Assembly: GCF_900102795.1 (NCBI RefSeq)
Contig: NZ_FMWG01000008.1
Span: 124,001 to 188,000, forward strand
Reading direction: 5' to 3'
Length of the DNA: 64,000 nucleotides
Source: Epibacterium ulvae
GTDB lineage: Bacteria; Pseudomonadota; Alphaproteobacteria; Rhodobacterales; Rhodobacteraceae
Of this stretch, positions 1-8,709 are shown piece after piece (within the stretch, counting starts at the first letter, position 1; each line of letters begins with the position of its first letter). The position numbers were made by a program, and so were the translations under genes. The notes under the pieces were generated by a model that was given only the letters and a program-made list of their open reading frames with translations, did not search any database and was not told the DNA's origin.

Positions 1-316
1 TTTTGCCGCCATCGGGACATGTGGTGGTTATGTTTTGCCACCAGATATCGGCAATGATATCATGCCAGTCATCCACGCGTCGGCGGTAGTCTTGCGTGCG
101 GGTGTCACGTTCCGGCAGCTCAAACTCGGTGATATGCGGGCCGGGTGAATGGATGACCGCCGCGCAGATGTCGTGACGAAGCGCCGCCAGATCATCTTTG
201 CCTGCACCTTTGTTGGGGATCAGGATCAGATCCTGCGCGTTGAGCGCGCGCACCGCTGCAAGTGTGAGGTGATCCGGGTTACCGGTGCCAATCCCGATGA
301 GTGTCAGCTCATACAT
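1..316 (-). CDS. cobF: CobF, precorrin-6A synthase (deacetylating), 3' part missing
   Basis: The first about 105 codons are present and the gene runs off the left edge of the window. The N-terminus reads MYELTLIGIGTGNPDHLTL, the glycine-rich SAM-binding start of tetrapyrrole methylases, followed by a stretch typical of CobF (ITEFELPERDTRTQDYRRRV). CobF methylates C-1 of precorrin-5 and releases the acetyl group in the aerobic corrin ring contraction route. The ATG overlaps the end of cobA by 8 bases, so it is the last visible gene of the minus-strand cobalamin operon. The identification rests on the N-terminus and on operon position; the C-terminal half is not visible. Confidence 0.88.
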   Translation of the reverse strand, partial: MYELTLIGIGTGNPDHLTLAAVRALNAQDLILIPNKGAGKDDLAALRHDICAAVIHSPGPHITEFELPERDTRTQDYRRRVDDWHDIIADIWWQNITTTCPDGGK

Positions 317-1046
317 CTGGAAACGCGTCCATATCTGCCAAAGGGCCATAAAGGATCAAAATAGGGGCTGTGGTTTCAAGCGCGTTCAGATATTTTGGCA
401 GCGCTCCAACAGTGGCGTGTTTGAGATCTTGATCCGGGGTAGAGATACCGATGGCCACCAAGGCTGGAGTGTCTGCAGGAAGTCCGGCCGCAATCAATTT
501 TTCAGCCAGTTCGGCAAAGGTGCGTTTGCCCATGTAAACAACGGTGGTGGCTTCGGGATCAGCAAGGGCTGGCATATTCAGATCTTCGGGCAAGGCGCCC
601 GTAATGCCATGCCCTGTAATATATTGCAGGCGGCGCGCGGTCATGCGGCGCGTCAGGGGGATGCCTGCAGCCGCGGCCGCGGCTGAGGCAGCGGTGACGC
701 CGGGGATGATTTCATAAGGAATGCCAGCCGCGCGCAACGCAAGGAGTTCCTCCTCAAGGCGGCCAAAGATACCTCCGTCACCGGATTTCAGGCGCACAAC
801 ACGCGCGCCGCTTTGGGCGTATTCGACCAGAAGTGTGCTCACGTGGTCTTGTTTGGGAGAGGGACGCCCAGCGCGTTTTCCGACGCCGACAAGATCCGCA
901 TCCTTATGAGCATGTGATAAGATCGGACCGGAAGAAAGATCATCAAACAGAATAGCCTCAGCCTGCTCAAGTCGTTTGACGGCTTTGAGTGTCAGAAGGT
1001 CGGGATCACCCGGGCCGGATGAAACAAAGCTGACAAATCCGCTCAT
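309..1046 (-). CDS. cobA: CobA, uroporphyrinogen-III C-methyltransferase
   Basis: This 245-residue SAM-dependent methylase converts uroporphyrinogen III to precorrin-2, the entry step shared by sirohaem and cobalamin. Visible family signatures are the N-terminal SSGPGDPDLLTLKA loop (about residues 9-22), the VRLKSGDGGIFGR motif (about 84-96) and the EIIPGVTAASAAAA segment (about 111-124). The length is normal for a single-domain CobA; there is no CysG oxidase/ferrochelatase domain. Its ATG overlaps the cobB stop by 4 bases and its own stop overlaps cobF, implying translational coupling. A sirohaem-dedicated CysG-like enzyme is the alternative, but the position inside the cob operon favours corrin synthesis. 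Confidence 0.95.
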   Translation of the reverse strand: MSGFVSFVSSGPGDPDLLTLKAVKRLEQAEAILFDDLSSGPILSHAHKDADLVGVGKRAGRPSPKQDHVSTLLVEYAQSGARVVRLKSGDGGIFGRLEEELLALRAAGIPYEIIPGVTAASAAAAAAGIPLTRRMTARRLQYITGHGITGALPEDLNMPALADPEATTVVYMGKRTFAELAEKLIAAGLPADTPALVAIGISTPDQDLKHATVGALPKYLNALETTAPILILYGPLADMDAFPDV

Positions 1047-2368
1047 GCTGTTTCTCCGGTGATCAGATGAAAGAAGGTGCCGGTGACATGGCCTTTTATC
1101 GACCCGGTTTCTGGGACTGGTTTGCCATCGGCATCGAAGACTTCCGCAAGCGGGGCGTCAGGTTCATCCAAGATCGTTGAATAGTGGAACTCGTGCCCGC
1201 GCAGAGCTTGCTGCGCTGAAAATCCGGGCATTGGGGCCTGCAAGACGGCGCGCCGGTACCCAAGATGGAATTTGCGCTTCTCGTAAGAGGTCACAAGCCC
1301 GAGCAGGCCTGCCATCTGATGGCGATTGCCTTCTTTATCTATAAGTGCGGCGCCAAGGGCCATATAGCCGCCGCATTCACCGTGAACAGGCTTGGTCTCA
1401 GCGTGTTTTTGTAAGCCTTTTCTGAAGGTTTCGGCATTGGCCAATGTGCCACCGTGAAGTTCTGGATAGCCTCCGGGCAGCCAGACAAGATCAGCATCTG
1501 CAGCAGGGGCTTCATTTGCCAAGGGTGAGAAAGGTAAGATCTCAGCGCCGGCGTCTTTCCACCCTTTCAATAAATGTGGATAGGTGAATGAGAAAGCCGC
1601 ATCGCGCGCGAGCGCGATGCGTTGCGCGGGGGGGCATGGCAAGCCTTGGCCTGCCATGCCCCCCCGCGCCGCGGGCGCGCGGCCGCCAAAGGCGGCCGCG
1701 CGCAACGCGTCAAGATCAACATGTTCGCGCAAAAAGGCAGCGTAGCCAGAGATCGCAGCCTCAAGATCAGGATGCTCAACCGCTTGTATCAATCCAAGAT
1801 GCCGTTCCGGCAGGGCAAGGTCTCCGCGCCGTGGGAGCGCACCAAGGACTTTAATGCCAGCACGTTCCATCCCCAGCCGGGTCAGACGTTCGTGGCGCGG
1901 GCTGGCGACCCGGTTCAAAATCACCCCCGCAAAGGGCAGCTCAGGGTCATAGGCTTTAAACCCCAAGGCTGTCGCAGCTGCTGATTGCGCTTGCCCCCCC
2001 ACATCAATGACCAGAACAACAGGCCAGCCCATCTGTTTTGCCGTCTCTGCAGAGCTGCCAAATCCGTTTTGCCCGCGTGTTGCAACACCATCAAAAAGCC
2101 CCATAGAGCCTTCACCGATGCAAATATCTGCTCCAGAGGATTGCGCAGCGATGGCGCTGAAAAGCGGCGCATCCATCGCCCAGCTGTCCAGATTGAACGA
2201 GGCACGTTTCGCAGCTGCAAGGTGAAAGGCCGGATCGATGTAATCAGGGCCGCTTTTGAACGGCTGCACGGACAAGCCATCTTCCTGAAACGCGCGCAGA
2301 AGGCCTAGCATTACAGTTGTTTTGCCCGTCCCGGAGGCGGGTGCTGATATCATCAACCCATGTGTCAT
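1043..2368 (-). CDS. cobB: CobB, hydrogenobyrinate a,c-diamide synthase
   Basis: CobB amidates the a and c side chains of hydrogenobyrinic acid using glutamine and ATP. The N-terminal half is a dethiobiotin-synthetase-like ATPase with P-loop [13 protein letters not shown] (about residues 9-21). The C-terminal half is a class I glutamine amidotransferase with the nucleophile motif [11 protein letters not shown] (about 328-338) and a GHEFHYS segment. At 441 residues the length is normal. The linker between the two domains (about residues 222-256) is encoded by three consecutive perfect GC-rich hairpins at 1599-1703, which keep the frame open. The gene overlaps cobM and cobA by 4 bases on each side. 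Confidence 0.95.
   Translation of the reverse strand: MTHGLMISAPASGTGKTTVMLGLLRAFQEDGLSVQPFKSGPDYIDPAFHLAAAKRASFNLDSWAMDAPLFSAIAAQSSGADICIGEGSMGLFDGVATRGQNGFGSSAETAKQMGWPVVLVIDVGGQAQSAAATALGFKAYDPELPFAGVILNRVASPRHERLTRLGMERAGIKVLGALPRRGDLALPERHLGLIQAVEHPDLEAAISGYAAFLREHVDLDALRAAAFGGRAPAARGGMAGQGLPCPPAQRIALARDAAFSFTYPHLLKGWKDAGAEILPFSPLANEAPAADADLVWLPGGYPELHGGTLANAETFRKGLQKHAETKPVHGECGGYMALGAALIDKEGNRHQMAGLLGLVTSYEKRKFHLGYRRAVLQAPMPGFSAQQALRGHEFHYSTILDEPDAPLAEVFDADGKPVPETGSIKGHVTGTFFHLITGETA
1599..1703. repeat. Three consecutive perfect GC-rich palindromes inside cobB
   Basis: Three hairpins follow each other directly. The first has 9-bp arms at 1599-1607 and 1612-1620 with a 4-base loop. The second has 18-bp perfect arms at 1624-1641 and 1652-1669 with a 10-base spacer; each arm contains a run of seven G or C. 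The third has 13-bp arms at 1675-1687 and 1691-1703 around an AAA loop. All lie in the interdomain linker of cobB and preserve its reading frame. This is what a small mobile palindromic element fixed in a tolerant linker would look like, though its origin is inferred. Confidence 0.8.
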
Positions 2369-3153
2369 GTGTCTTGTCCTTCAGGAAAACGGGGATGGGT
2401 GCCGACCGGACGGTAGCGACGATCGTAATCTCCTGCATAAAGACAGCTCTCGTCAAACTCCTCTGCTCCGATTGCACGTCCCACGACGATCAGGGCGGTG
2501 CGTCCGCGCTCGCCCTCGGTTGCCTCTTCGAGGGTTTCCAGCGTGGCCTTTACAATGCGTTGATCCGGCCATGTGGCACGCCAGATGACAGCCACAGGAC
2601 AATCTGCGCCGTAATGGGGAATGAGACGCGCAATCACATCTTCCAACACGTGAACGGAAAGATGAATCGCCAGCGTGGCACCCGTTTTGCCAAAGTTTTC
2701 CAACGTTTCGCCATCAGGCATGGCTGAGGCACGTCCGGATGTGCGGGTTAAAACCAGCGATTGAGCCACTCCAGGCAATGTCAATTCGGCCCCCAGTGCT
2801 GCAGCTGCGGCCGCAAAAGAGGGCACGCCAGGTGTCACATCATAAGGGATCTTTTCGGCGCGCAGGCGGCGCAACTGTTCTCCCATGGCAGACCACACTG
2901 ACAGATCCCCTGAATGCAGCCGCGCCACATCTTTTCCAGCGTTATGTGCCGCTTTGATTTCTGCGATGATCTCATCCAATGAGAGGGAGGCCGTATTGAC
3001 GATATGGGCGCCCTCTGGGCAGTGCTGCAACAGCTCTTCAGGCACCAGAGAACCTGCATAAAGGCAGACAGGACAGGCTGCGATCAGATCTCGGCCGCGT
3101 AGGGTGATCAAATCAGCGGCACCGGGGCCAGCTCCGATAAAGTGAACAGTCAT
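2365..3153 (-). CDS. cobM: CobM, precorrin-4 C11-methyltransferase
   Basis: CobM transfers a methyl group from SAM to C-11 of precorrin-4, giving precorrin-5. The 262-residue protein begins [20 protein letters not shown], the CobM/CbiF-type start. It also shows [14 protein letters not shown] (about residues 29-42), [20 protein letters not shown] (about 77-96) and a [20 protein letters not shown] segment, all hallmark regions of this methylase. It overlaps cobE upstream and cobB downstream by 4 bases each, so it belongs to the tightly coupled distal part of the operon. Confidence 0.95.
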   Translation of the reverse strand: MTVHFIGAGPGAADLITLRGRDLIAACPVCLYAGSLVPEELLQHCPEGAHIVNTASLSLDEIIAEIKAAHNAGKDVARLHSGDLSVWSAMGEQLRRLRAEKIPYDVTPGVPSFAAAAAALGAELTLPGVAQSLVLTRTSGRASAMPDGETLENFGKTGATLAIHLSVHVLEDVIARLIPHYGADCPVAVIWRATWPDQRIVKATLETLEEATEGERGRTALIVVGRAIGAEEFDESCLYAGDYDRRYRPVGTHPRFPEGQDT

Positions 3154-3518
3154 GATCGGGTCTCCGCAATTGCGACGGTGGCTTGGCCATCCGCTGATAT
3201 GTCTCTTGGGTGGATCAGTTGCACGTCTTGTCCATAACGACGGGCCACAACAAGCGCGAGCGCTTCTGCAACAGAACCGGTGCCAAAGCGCGTTTTGATC
3301 CGCGCAGAAAAAGTAGGGGTCTGTTCGCCGACTATATCGTCTTCGTCAAGCAAGATCACCGGCAGGGCCAGCTTTTGTGCAAAGCTCTGAAAGGCCGGGA
3401 TCTGTGCTTTTGAACGTAAAACTGTGATAGCGTCTGTTGTCTGCCCTGTTTGTTTCAGGACCTCTTCCAACGTGGAAGAGGGGACGCAGCTTTTAAATCC
3501 GATGCCTGCGATTTTCAT
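3150..3518 (-). CDS. cobE: CobE, cobalamin biosynthesis protein (CbiG C-terminal domain-like)
   Basis: This 122-residue protein resembles CobE and the C-terminal domain of CbiG. It starts [20 protein letters not shown] and contains the segment [20 protein letters not shown], where the conserved GTGSVAEA motif is seen. CobE is needed in the aerobic pathway in Pseudomonas, but its precise role is not settled; binding of an intermediate has been proposed. A longer in-frame start exists at 3533, but the ATG at 3518 makes the usual ATGA overlap with the end of cobL and matches the family N-terminus, so it is preferred. Confidence 0.88.
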   Translation of the reverse strand: MKIAGIGFKSCVPSSTLEEVLKQTGQTTDAITVLRSKAQIPAFQSFAQKLALPVILLDEDDIVGEQTPTFSARIKTRFGTGSVAEALALVVARRYGQDVQLIHPRDISADGQATVAIAETRS

Positions 3519-4711
3519 CGTGTGACGCTCCACTGGATAACAGGGCGGCTTCTATCCCATGCGCGCATACGTCCAAGAGCTGCAACCTCTGACAGGTCTA
3601 CTTTCAACAGATGGCCGCCATAGTCTTGATGCGCAGTCATCAACACGGTTTCAGTTTCAAGCGTGACACCATTTGCAACGATCCGGGTGCCAACAGGTAA
3701 GATCTGCCAAAGATGTGCAAAAAGCGCTTTGGACCCGCCACCACCCACAAAGACGCAATCGGGGGTCTCAATGTCCTTGAGAATGTCAGGCGCGGAGCCA
3801 AGGACGGGGAAGATCCGGTGGGAGAGACCAAATAATGCAGCATTTGCCTGAATGTTTTTTAAACGATCAGCACGAACCTCAAACGTGATCGCCCGGGCCG
3901 CGGGCGCAGACAGGCACCATTCAACCGAAATAGAGCCTGAACCGCCGCCAATATCCCATAACAATTCATTCGGGCGTGGGGCCAGCGCCGAAAGTGTCAG
4001 CGCGCGGATAGGACGTTTGGTGATTTGCCCATCGTTTTGAAAATGGTGATCCGACAGCCCCGAAGCACGCGGCAGCCCGGCGCTTGTGGCCTCGATGGCC
4101 GCAAGAACCGGAGCCCCCCTGCAGGTGTGCTGATACGCGCGTGCTGCGCATTTGTGAATGGATTGTGCAGGTCCGCCAAGACGCTCAAGGATATGCAGCG
4201 TTGCATCGCCATGATCGTTTTGCGTCAGCCAGTCTGCCAGCGCCTGCGGTACCTGCGCATCGCGCAAGGTGCACAACAATTTGACACCCCGGCTTAACAC
4301 CGGTCGCAAGTGTTCAAAGGGGGCCGCATGTAGGCCAAGACACTGGCTCTCTTCGAGTTTCCAGCCCAATGCGCTGGCTGCAAGTGAAAAACACGAAGGT
4401 GCAGGGTGTGACACCCATTCCTCTGGCGCAAGATCGCGCATCAAAGACCCCCCCGCACCAAACCAGAAAGGATCGCCAGAGGCGAGAACCACCACAGGGC
4501 TTCCACGGTGTTTTATAACGGGACTGGTTGAAAACGGAACCGGCCAGGCCTGCCCGCGAGGGCCTGCTTGCACCAGATCAAGATGGCGTGGTCCGCCAAA
4601 GATGATCTGAGCATCTTTGAGCGCAGATCGGCTTGCATCTGACAGGCCAGACAGGCCATCTTCGCCCAGGCCAACAATTGTCAACCAGGGAGAGGCAGTG
4701 GTGTCAGACAT
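3515..4711 (-). CDS. cobL: CobL, precorrin-6B C5,15-methyltransferase (decarboxylating)
   Basis: This bifunctional enzyme of 398 residues methylates C-5 and C-15 of dihydro-precorrin-6 and decarboxylates the acetate side chain at C-12. The N-terminal CbiE-like domain starts after WLTIVGLGEDGLSGLSDAS and includes VVVLASGDPFWFGAGGSL. The C-terminal CbiT-like methyltransferase has the SAM motif LLWDIGGGSGSISVEWCLS. The ATG at 4711 has AAGAGGA about 9 bases upstream and is preferred over an extension to 4774 that would run into cobK. It is divergent from cobK, and the two start codons lie within a few bases of each other. Confidence 0.95.
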   Translation of the reverse strand: MSDTTASPWLTIVGLGEDGLSGLSDASRSALKDAQIIFGGPRHLDLVQAGPRGQAWPVPFSTSPVIKHRGSPVVVLASGDPFWFGAGGSLMRDLAPEEWVSHPAPSCFSLAASALGWKLEESQCLGLHAAPFEHLRPVLSRGVKLLCTLRDAQVPQALADWLTQNDHGDATLHILERLGGPAQSIHKCAARAYQHTCRGAPVLAAIEATSAGLPRASGLSDHHFQNDGQITKRPIRALTLSALAPRPNELLWDIGGGSGSISVEWCLSAPAARAITFEVRADRLKNIQANAALFGLSHRIFPVLGSAPDILKDIETPDCVFVGGGGSKALFAHLWQILPVGTRIVANGVTLETETVLMTAHQDYGGHLLKVDLSEVAALGRMRAWDRSRPVIQWSVTR

Positions 4712-5465
4712 GGAGCACATCCTCTTGCTTGGAGGCACAACAGAAGCGTCGCAAATGGCGGCTTGTTTGGCCAAAGCCGGGCGTCGGGCGGTGTTTTCCT
4801 ATGCAGGCCGCACCAAACGCCCGGTCTTGCAACCCTTGCCCATGCGGCAGGGCGGGTTTGGGGGCGTGGCAGGTCTGGTGGACTATATCACAAGCAAAAA
4901 GATCACGCATGTCATTGACGCGACACATCCGTTTGCAGCGCAGATGAGCGCACATGCGGTGGCTGCCTGTCACGAAACAGGGGCGCGACTGTGCGCGTTG
5001 CAGCGACCGGTTTGGCAGCCTGGGCCGGAAGATCGATGGCAGCCTGTTGCGGATATTGCGGCTGCGGTTGCAGCCCTTCCCGAACAGGGCGCGCGTGTCT
5101 TTCTGGCGATTGGCAAACAAACGCTTGATCCGTTTGTGGCCAAGGCCCGCAATTTCTACCTGCTGCGTTTGGTGGATCCGCCTGTCGCGGATTTGCCGTT
5201 GCCCTATGCACAGGCTGTGATCGCCCGGGGTCCCTTTGATGTGGACGGAGATCTCGCCCTGATGCGTGCACATAACATTACCCATGTCGTGGCAAAAAAC
5301 GCAGGGGGGACGGGTGCTGTGGCCAAGCTGAAAGCGGCGCGCAACCTGAATCTGCCGGTCATTTTGATTGAGCGACCTCAGGTCCCAGACCGCCAGATCT
5401 TTGCCACTGTGGCTGACGTTATGGAATGGCTTGCGACGGATCATGTGACGGAACGGGGCGTATAG
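4701..5465 (+). CDS. cobK: CobK, precorrin-6A reductase
   Basis: CobK reduces precorrin-6A to precorrin-6B with NADPH. The protein of 251-254 residues begins MEHILLLGGTTEASQMAACL after two or three extra codons. It carries VIDATHPFAAQMSAHAVAAC (about residues 73-92) and VVAKNAGGTGAVAKLKAA, typical of this family. Two starts are possible: GTG at 4701, with GGGAGAGG ending about 5 bases upstream, or ATG at 4710. The gene is the only one of the cob set on the plus strand: it is divergent from cobL with overlapping starts, and its 3' end overlaps cobJ by 25 bases. Its promoter must lie inside cobL. An operon transcript running from cobJ to cobL would be antisense to it. Confidence 0.94.
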   Translation: MSDMEHILLLGGTTEASQMAACLAKAGRRAVFSYAGRTKRPVLQPLPMRQGGFGGVAGLVDYITSKKITHVIDATHPFAAQMSAHAVAACHETGARLCALQRPVWQPGPEDRWQPVADIAAAVAALPEQGARVFLAIGKQTLDPFVAKARNFYLLRLVDPPVADLPLPYAQAVIARGPFDVDGDLALMRAHNITHVVAKNAGGTGAVAKLKAARNLNLPVILIERPQVPDRQIFATVADVMEWLATDHVTERGV

Positions 5466-6190
5466 ACATGCGGCCCTATGCGGCGGGTATCACGATTGCC
5501 AACAACAACCATGGTGCGCATATCCGCCATTTCGGCGCGCGCTTCAGCGAGTGTAACGGTGAGGATCTTTTGTGTGGGTTTGGTCACATCGCGGGCAAAT
5601 GAGATCAACACATCCGGGCCGCAAGCTTCGCGTAAGATTTCCAAAGCCCGTGCAAACTGATGCGGACGTGATTTGGAGCGGGGATTGTAAAAGGCCATGG
5701 CAAACCCGGCTTCCCCAGCAGCCCGTAAGCGGGTTTCGATCAGATCCCACGGTTTTAGATTGTCGCTCAGGTTGATCGCTGCAAAATCATGCCCAAGGGG
5801 TGCACCAATCTGTGCCGCTGCAGCCAGCATCGCGGTAATACCCGGCAAAACACGAATATCAAGATCCAGCCAGGCCTTGGGGCCAGTTTCCAGGGCTTCA
5901 AACAGGGCTGAGGCCATTGCAAAAACACCGGGATCACCGGAGGAAACCACAACCACGCGCTGTCCGGCCGCGGCCATTTCCAAAGCATGGGAGGCCCGCT
6001 CCAGCTCGACACGGTTGTCACTGGCGTGCAGGGTCAGGCCGGGGCGCGCGGGAATACGTTTTACATAGGGAATATAGCCAACAATATCAGTGGCCTGATC
6101 AATTGCGTCACGCACTTCTTGCGTGATCAATGCATCATCGCCCGGACCAAGCCCTGCGACAATCAGCGAACCGGATGTAACGGGTGTCAT
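5441..6190 (-). CDS. cobJ: CobJ, precorrin-3B C17-methyltransferase
   Basis: CobJ methylates C-17 and catalyses ring contraction of precorrin-3B to precorrin-4. The 249-residue sequence has the SAM loop LIVAGLGPGDDALIT (about residues 9-23), the substrate segment DIVGYIPYVKRI (about 35-46), VVVVSSGDPGVFAMA (about 79-93) and AFYNPRSKSRPHQFARA, all CobJ/CbiH signatures. It overlaps cobI by 4 bases. Downstream lies the oppositely oriented cobK, so the transcript must cross 700 bases of antisense sequence to reach cobL. Confidence 0.96.
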   Translation of the reverse strand: MTPVTSGSLIVAGLGPGDDALITQEVRDAIDQATDIVGYIPYVKRIPARPGLTLHASDNRVELERASHALEMAAAGQRVVVVSSGDPGVFAMASALFEALETGPKAWLDLDIRVLPGITAMLAAAAQIGAPLGHDFAAINLSDNLKPWDLIETRLRAAGEAGFAMAFYNPRSKSRPHQFARALEILREACGPDVLISFARDVTKPTQKILTVTLAEARAEMADMRTMVVVGNRDTRRIGPHVYTPRSVT

Positions 6191-6909
6191 GGGCGGCGTC
6201 CCTGTCCGTGAATTAAGACAATCGAGAAATAAGGAACGGGTCCGCTGATCTCTGACAGGCGCTGCACGGTTTCTCCGGGCATTGTGCCCCGTTCAATCAA
6301 CCATGCGTCCTCGCTGCGTCCGGCCCGTTCTAAAGCGCGTCGCAGCTTTGGAAGATTTCGCCCGATTTTCATCACAACAAGCGCATCTGTGTCTGCGGCA
6401 CGACGGGCCAGTTCGTCCTCGCTGAGCGTTGCCATGGCAACAGTCAGCACGTCATCCCCCCAGGTGATCGGCTGGCCAGAGGCGGTCCAGCAACCCGACA
6501 TGCCAGTGATACCGGGGATGACTTCAACCGGGCAACGCCCTTGCAGACGTGTGTAAAGATGCATGAACGAGCCGTATAAGAAAGGGTCTCCTTCACATAG
6601 CACTACCACTTCTTCTGTCTGCGCCATCTCCGCAAGCGTTTCAGCCCATTGATCATAGAATTCTGAAAGGAGCCGGTTGTATTCAGGATCCGAGAAAGGG
6701 ATCTCGGTGGTGACCGGATATTCCATCGCGTGTTCTACCACGCCAGCAGGCAAAAGATCTGCGACCAATGTCCGGGCCTGCCCTTTTCGACCTGCTTTGC
6801 GGAAATAGGCCACATGGCGCGCGCCCTGAATGGCCCGGTAAGAGCGAAGGCTCATCAGGTCGGGGTCACCAGGGCCAAGGCCTGCACAAATGATTTTGCC
6901 AGCGGTCAT
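6187..6909 (-). CDS. cobI: CobI, precorrin-2 C20-methyltransferase
   Basis: CobI methylates C-20 of precorrin-2 to give precorrin-3A. The 240-residue protein begins MTAGKIICAGLGPGDPDLMS and contains HVAYFRKAGRKGQARTL, EEVVVLCEGDPFLYGSFMHL and VEVIPGITGMSGCW, matching the CobI/CbiL methylase pattern. It starts 6 bases after the cobH stop and overlaps cobJ by 4 bases. No unusual features were seen. Confidence 0.96.
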   Translation of the reverse strand: MTAGKIICAGLGPGDPDLMSLRSYRAIQGARHVAYFRKAGRKGQARTLVADLLPAGVVEHAMEYPVTTEIPFSDPEYNRLLSEFYDQWAETLAEMAQTEEVVVLCEGDPFLYGSFMHLYTRLQGRCPVEVIPGITGMSGCWTASGQPITWGDDVLTVAMATLSEDELARRAADTDALVVMKIGRNLPKLRRALERAGRSEDAWLIERGTMPGETVQRLSEISGPVPYFSIVLIHGQGRRP

Positions 6910-6915
6910 GGCGTC

Positions 6916-7545
6916 TTATTCCTTCCAGCTGGCAAGCGCATTGACCGCTGCCACAGTAATTGCCGATCCACCAAGGCGGCCGCGCACGATCATCGATGGC
7001 ACAGGGCGATCTTGCATCAAAGCGTCTTTAGACTCTCGGGCGCCCACAAATCCAACGGGACATCCGATGATAGCGGCCGGGCGCGGGCATGCCGGGTCTT
7101 CCAGCATGTTGAGTAGATGAAACAAGGCCGTGGGGGCATTGCCAATTGCAACAATCGCACCTGCCAGTTGCGGGCGCCACAGCTCCAGTGCGGCAGCAGA
7201 CCGCGTGTTTGACATTTCTTTTGCCAGTTCCGGCACCTTGGGGTCACGCAGGGTGCAGATGACGTCATTGTTGGCAGGCAGACGCGGACGTGTGATGCCT
7301 TCAGAGACCATATAGGCATCACACAGAATGGGAGCACCTTCAGCCAATGCATCACGTGCCACGCGGGCCATATCATCTGCAAAAACGATGTGCTCTTCCA
7401 GACCCACCATGCCGGCGGCATGGATCATGCGGACTGCAACGCTTTCTTCATCTTTGTTGAACCGCGCCAGATCGGCTTCGGCTCGGATCGTCGCAAAGCT
7501 TTCAGCGTAGATCGCTGCGCCATTTGTTTCATAAGTGTGTGGCAT
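6916..7545 (-). CDS. cobH: CobH, precorrin-8X methylmutase
   Basis: CobH moves the methyl group from C-11 to C-12 of precorrin-8X, producing hydrogenobyrinic acid. The 209-residue length is normal. Conserved segments include YAESFATIRAEADLARF (about residues 13-29), which precedes the helical part, VAVRMIHAAGMVGL with the catalytic-type histidine, LCDAYMVSEGITRPRLPANN, and AIGNAPTALFHLLNML near the C-terminus. It lies 3 bases downstream of cobG and 6 bases upstream of cobI. Confidence 0.96.
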   Translation of the reverse strand: MPHTYETNGAAIYAESFATIRAEADLARFNKDEESVAVRMIHAAGMVGLEEHIVFADDMARVARDALAEGAPILCDAYMVSEGITRPRLPANNDVICTLRDPKVPELAKEMSNTRSAAALELWRPQLAGAIVAIGNAPTALFHLLNMLEDPACPRPAAIIGCPVGFVGARESKDALMQDRPVPSMIVRGRLGGSAITVAAVNALASWKE

Positions 7546-7548
7546 GGG

Positions 7549-8709
7549 TTACGGACTCTTTTGCAATAGATCAGGCGAGGCGCGCAGAGCGGCAGCATCT
7601 AGAGGTGACATTTTTGATTCATCTGCGGCTGTGCCATTATGGATGAGGTCAAAGCAATCAGTTTCTGTTGCGCGCAACACAAGCGAAGCTGTTTTGGGAT
7701 AGGCACATCCTTTTTCACAGCCAGAGATATGCAGGGTTTGACCCGGTGGGATATGTTCGACAAGATCACGCGCCAAGGCACGGGTGGAGGAAAGCGCCTG
7801 CAGGCAGCCGGGTGCGCCGGTACAGGCAAAGACCTGCAGGCGCGGATCCGTTGCCTCCAGAATCAGACCGGGTAAGGGCGTAATTTGGTTAACCTCTTCG
7901 AGCAAAAGCATATGCCAAGGCGTTAGCCGCAGGGCAGAGCGATCAGCCAATTGGTGTAAGGTTTCTGCTGAGATCTGACCGAACTCCAGCCCCACAAAAC
8001 AGCCGCTGGCGGTTGTACCGGGACGTGGCTTCAAAGCGCTTTTGCGCCGGCGTGTTCCATGCGCGTGTGGTGGCCCGCGGCGCGCGATGAGACGGTGCAT
8101 CCTGCCGCGACCTTCGGGTGCGCCGCCATGGGAGAGAAACCAAAGGGCAAGTTCGACAGCGGCCTCCGCCGCGTCTGCAACAGGGGTTGGTCGACCGGTT
8201 GGTGCGCCATCAGCAACCAGAAGAACCTCGGTATCTGTATGATATTCAAAACGAATATCGGCGGATATGTCTTGTAGAACTGGCGTCAATCCGCAGTCGA
8301 CTGCAAAGCCGAATTTTGAGGGCAGTGCCAAATCGCTTGCTTTGGAGAGGGCATCGGCAAGCTGGTCTGCCACCTGGTGGGTCAGGTCGCCTTGTTGCCA
8401 AAGCGGTGTACATAGGATGTTCCGGCGGGCTTCCTGCGTCACGTCCGTATCCAGAAGGTCAAGTTTATCTAAGCCACACAGGAGTTTAGCATGGCTGCCC
8501 TCTGTGATGCCGCGCAGCTGCAGGTTTCCGCGTGATGACAGATCCATCAGACCATTGCCGCAGGAGAGAGAGAGATCTGCAATGCCATGGGCCTGTCTTT
8601 GGGACAGACGACCAAGGGGCGCGCGCAGGCGTACAATCAGCCCATCACCGGACATCATTGGACGCAATGCACCGGGGCACCATCCATACACCTTTGGTGC
8701 ACCGCTCAT
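7549..8709 (-). CDS. cobG: CobG, precorrin-3B synthase
   Basis: CobG is the oxygen-dependent Fe-S enzyme that makes precorrin-3B and marks the aerobic cobalamin route. The 386-residue protein starts MSGAPKVYGWCPGALRPMMS. It has the sulfite/nitrite-reductase-like repeat fold and a [4Fe-4S] ligand set in the C-terminal half: CTGAPGC followed by ISGCEKGCAYPK. A region around VGLEFGQISAETLHQLAD is the second ferredoxin-like half. The ATG at 8709 forms an ATGA overlap with cobN and is preferred over an in-frame start at 8757. CobG rather than CobZ is present, as in many roseobacters. Confidence 0.94.
   Translation of the reverse strand: MSGAPKVYGWCPGALRPMMSGDGLIVRLRAPLGRLSQRQAHGIADLSLSCGNGLMDLSSRGNLQLRGITEGSHAKLLCGLDKLDLLDTDVTQEARRNILCTPLWQQGDLTHQVADQLADALSKASDLALPSKFGFAVDCGLTPVLQDISADIRFEYHTDTEVLLVADGAPTGRPTPVADAAEAAVELALWFLSHGGAPEGRGRMHRLIARRGPPHAHGTRRRKSALKPRPGTTASGCFVGLEFGQISAETLHQLADRSALRLTPWHMLLLEEVNQITPLPGLILEATDPRLQVFACTGAPGCLQALSSTRALARDLVEHIPPGQTLHISGCEKGCAYPKTASLVLRATETDCFDLIHNGTAADESKMSPLDAAALRASPDLLQKSP

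Noticed and set aside
1588-1984. Plus-strand open frames across the cobB palindromes
   Set aside because: They arise because perfect palindromes read similarly on both strands; no start site or family match.
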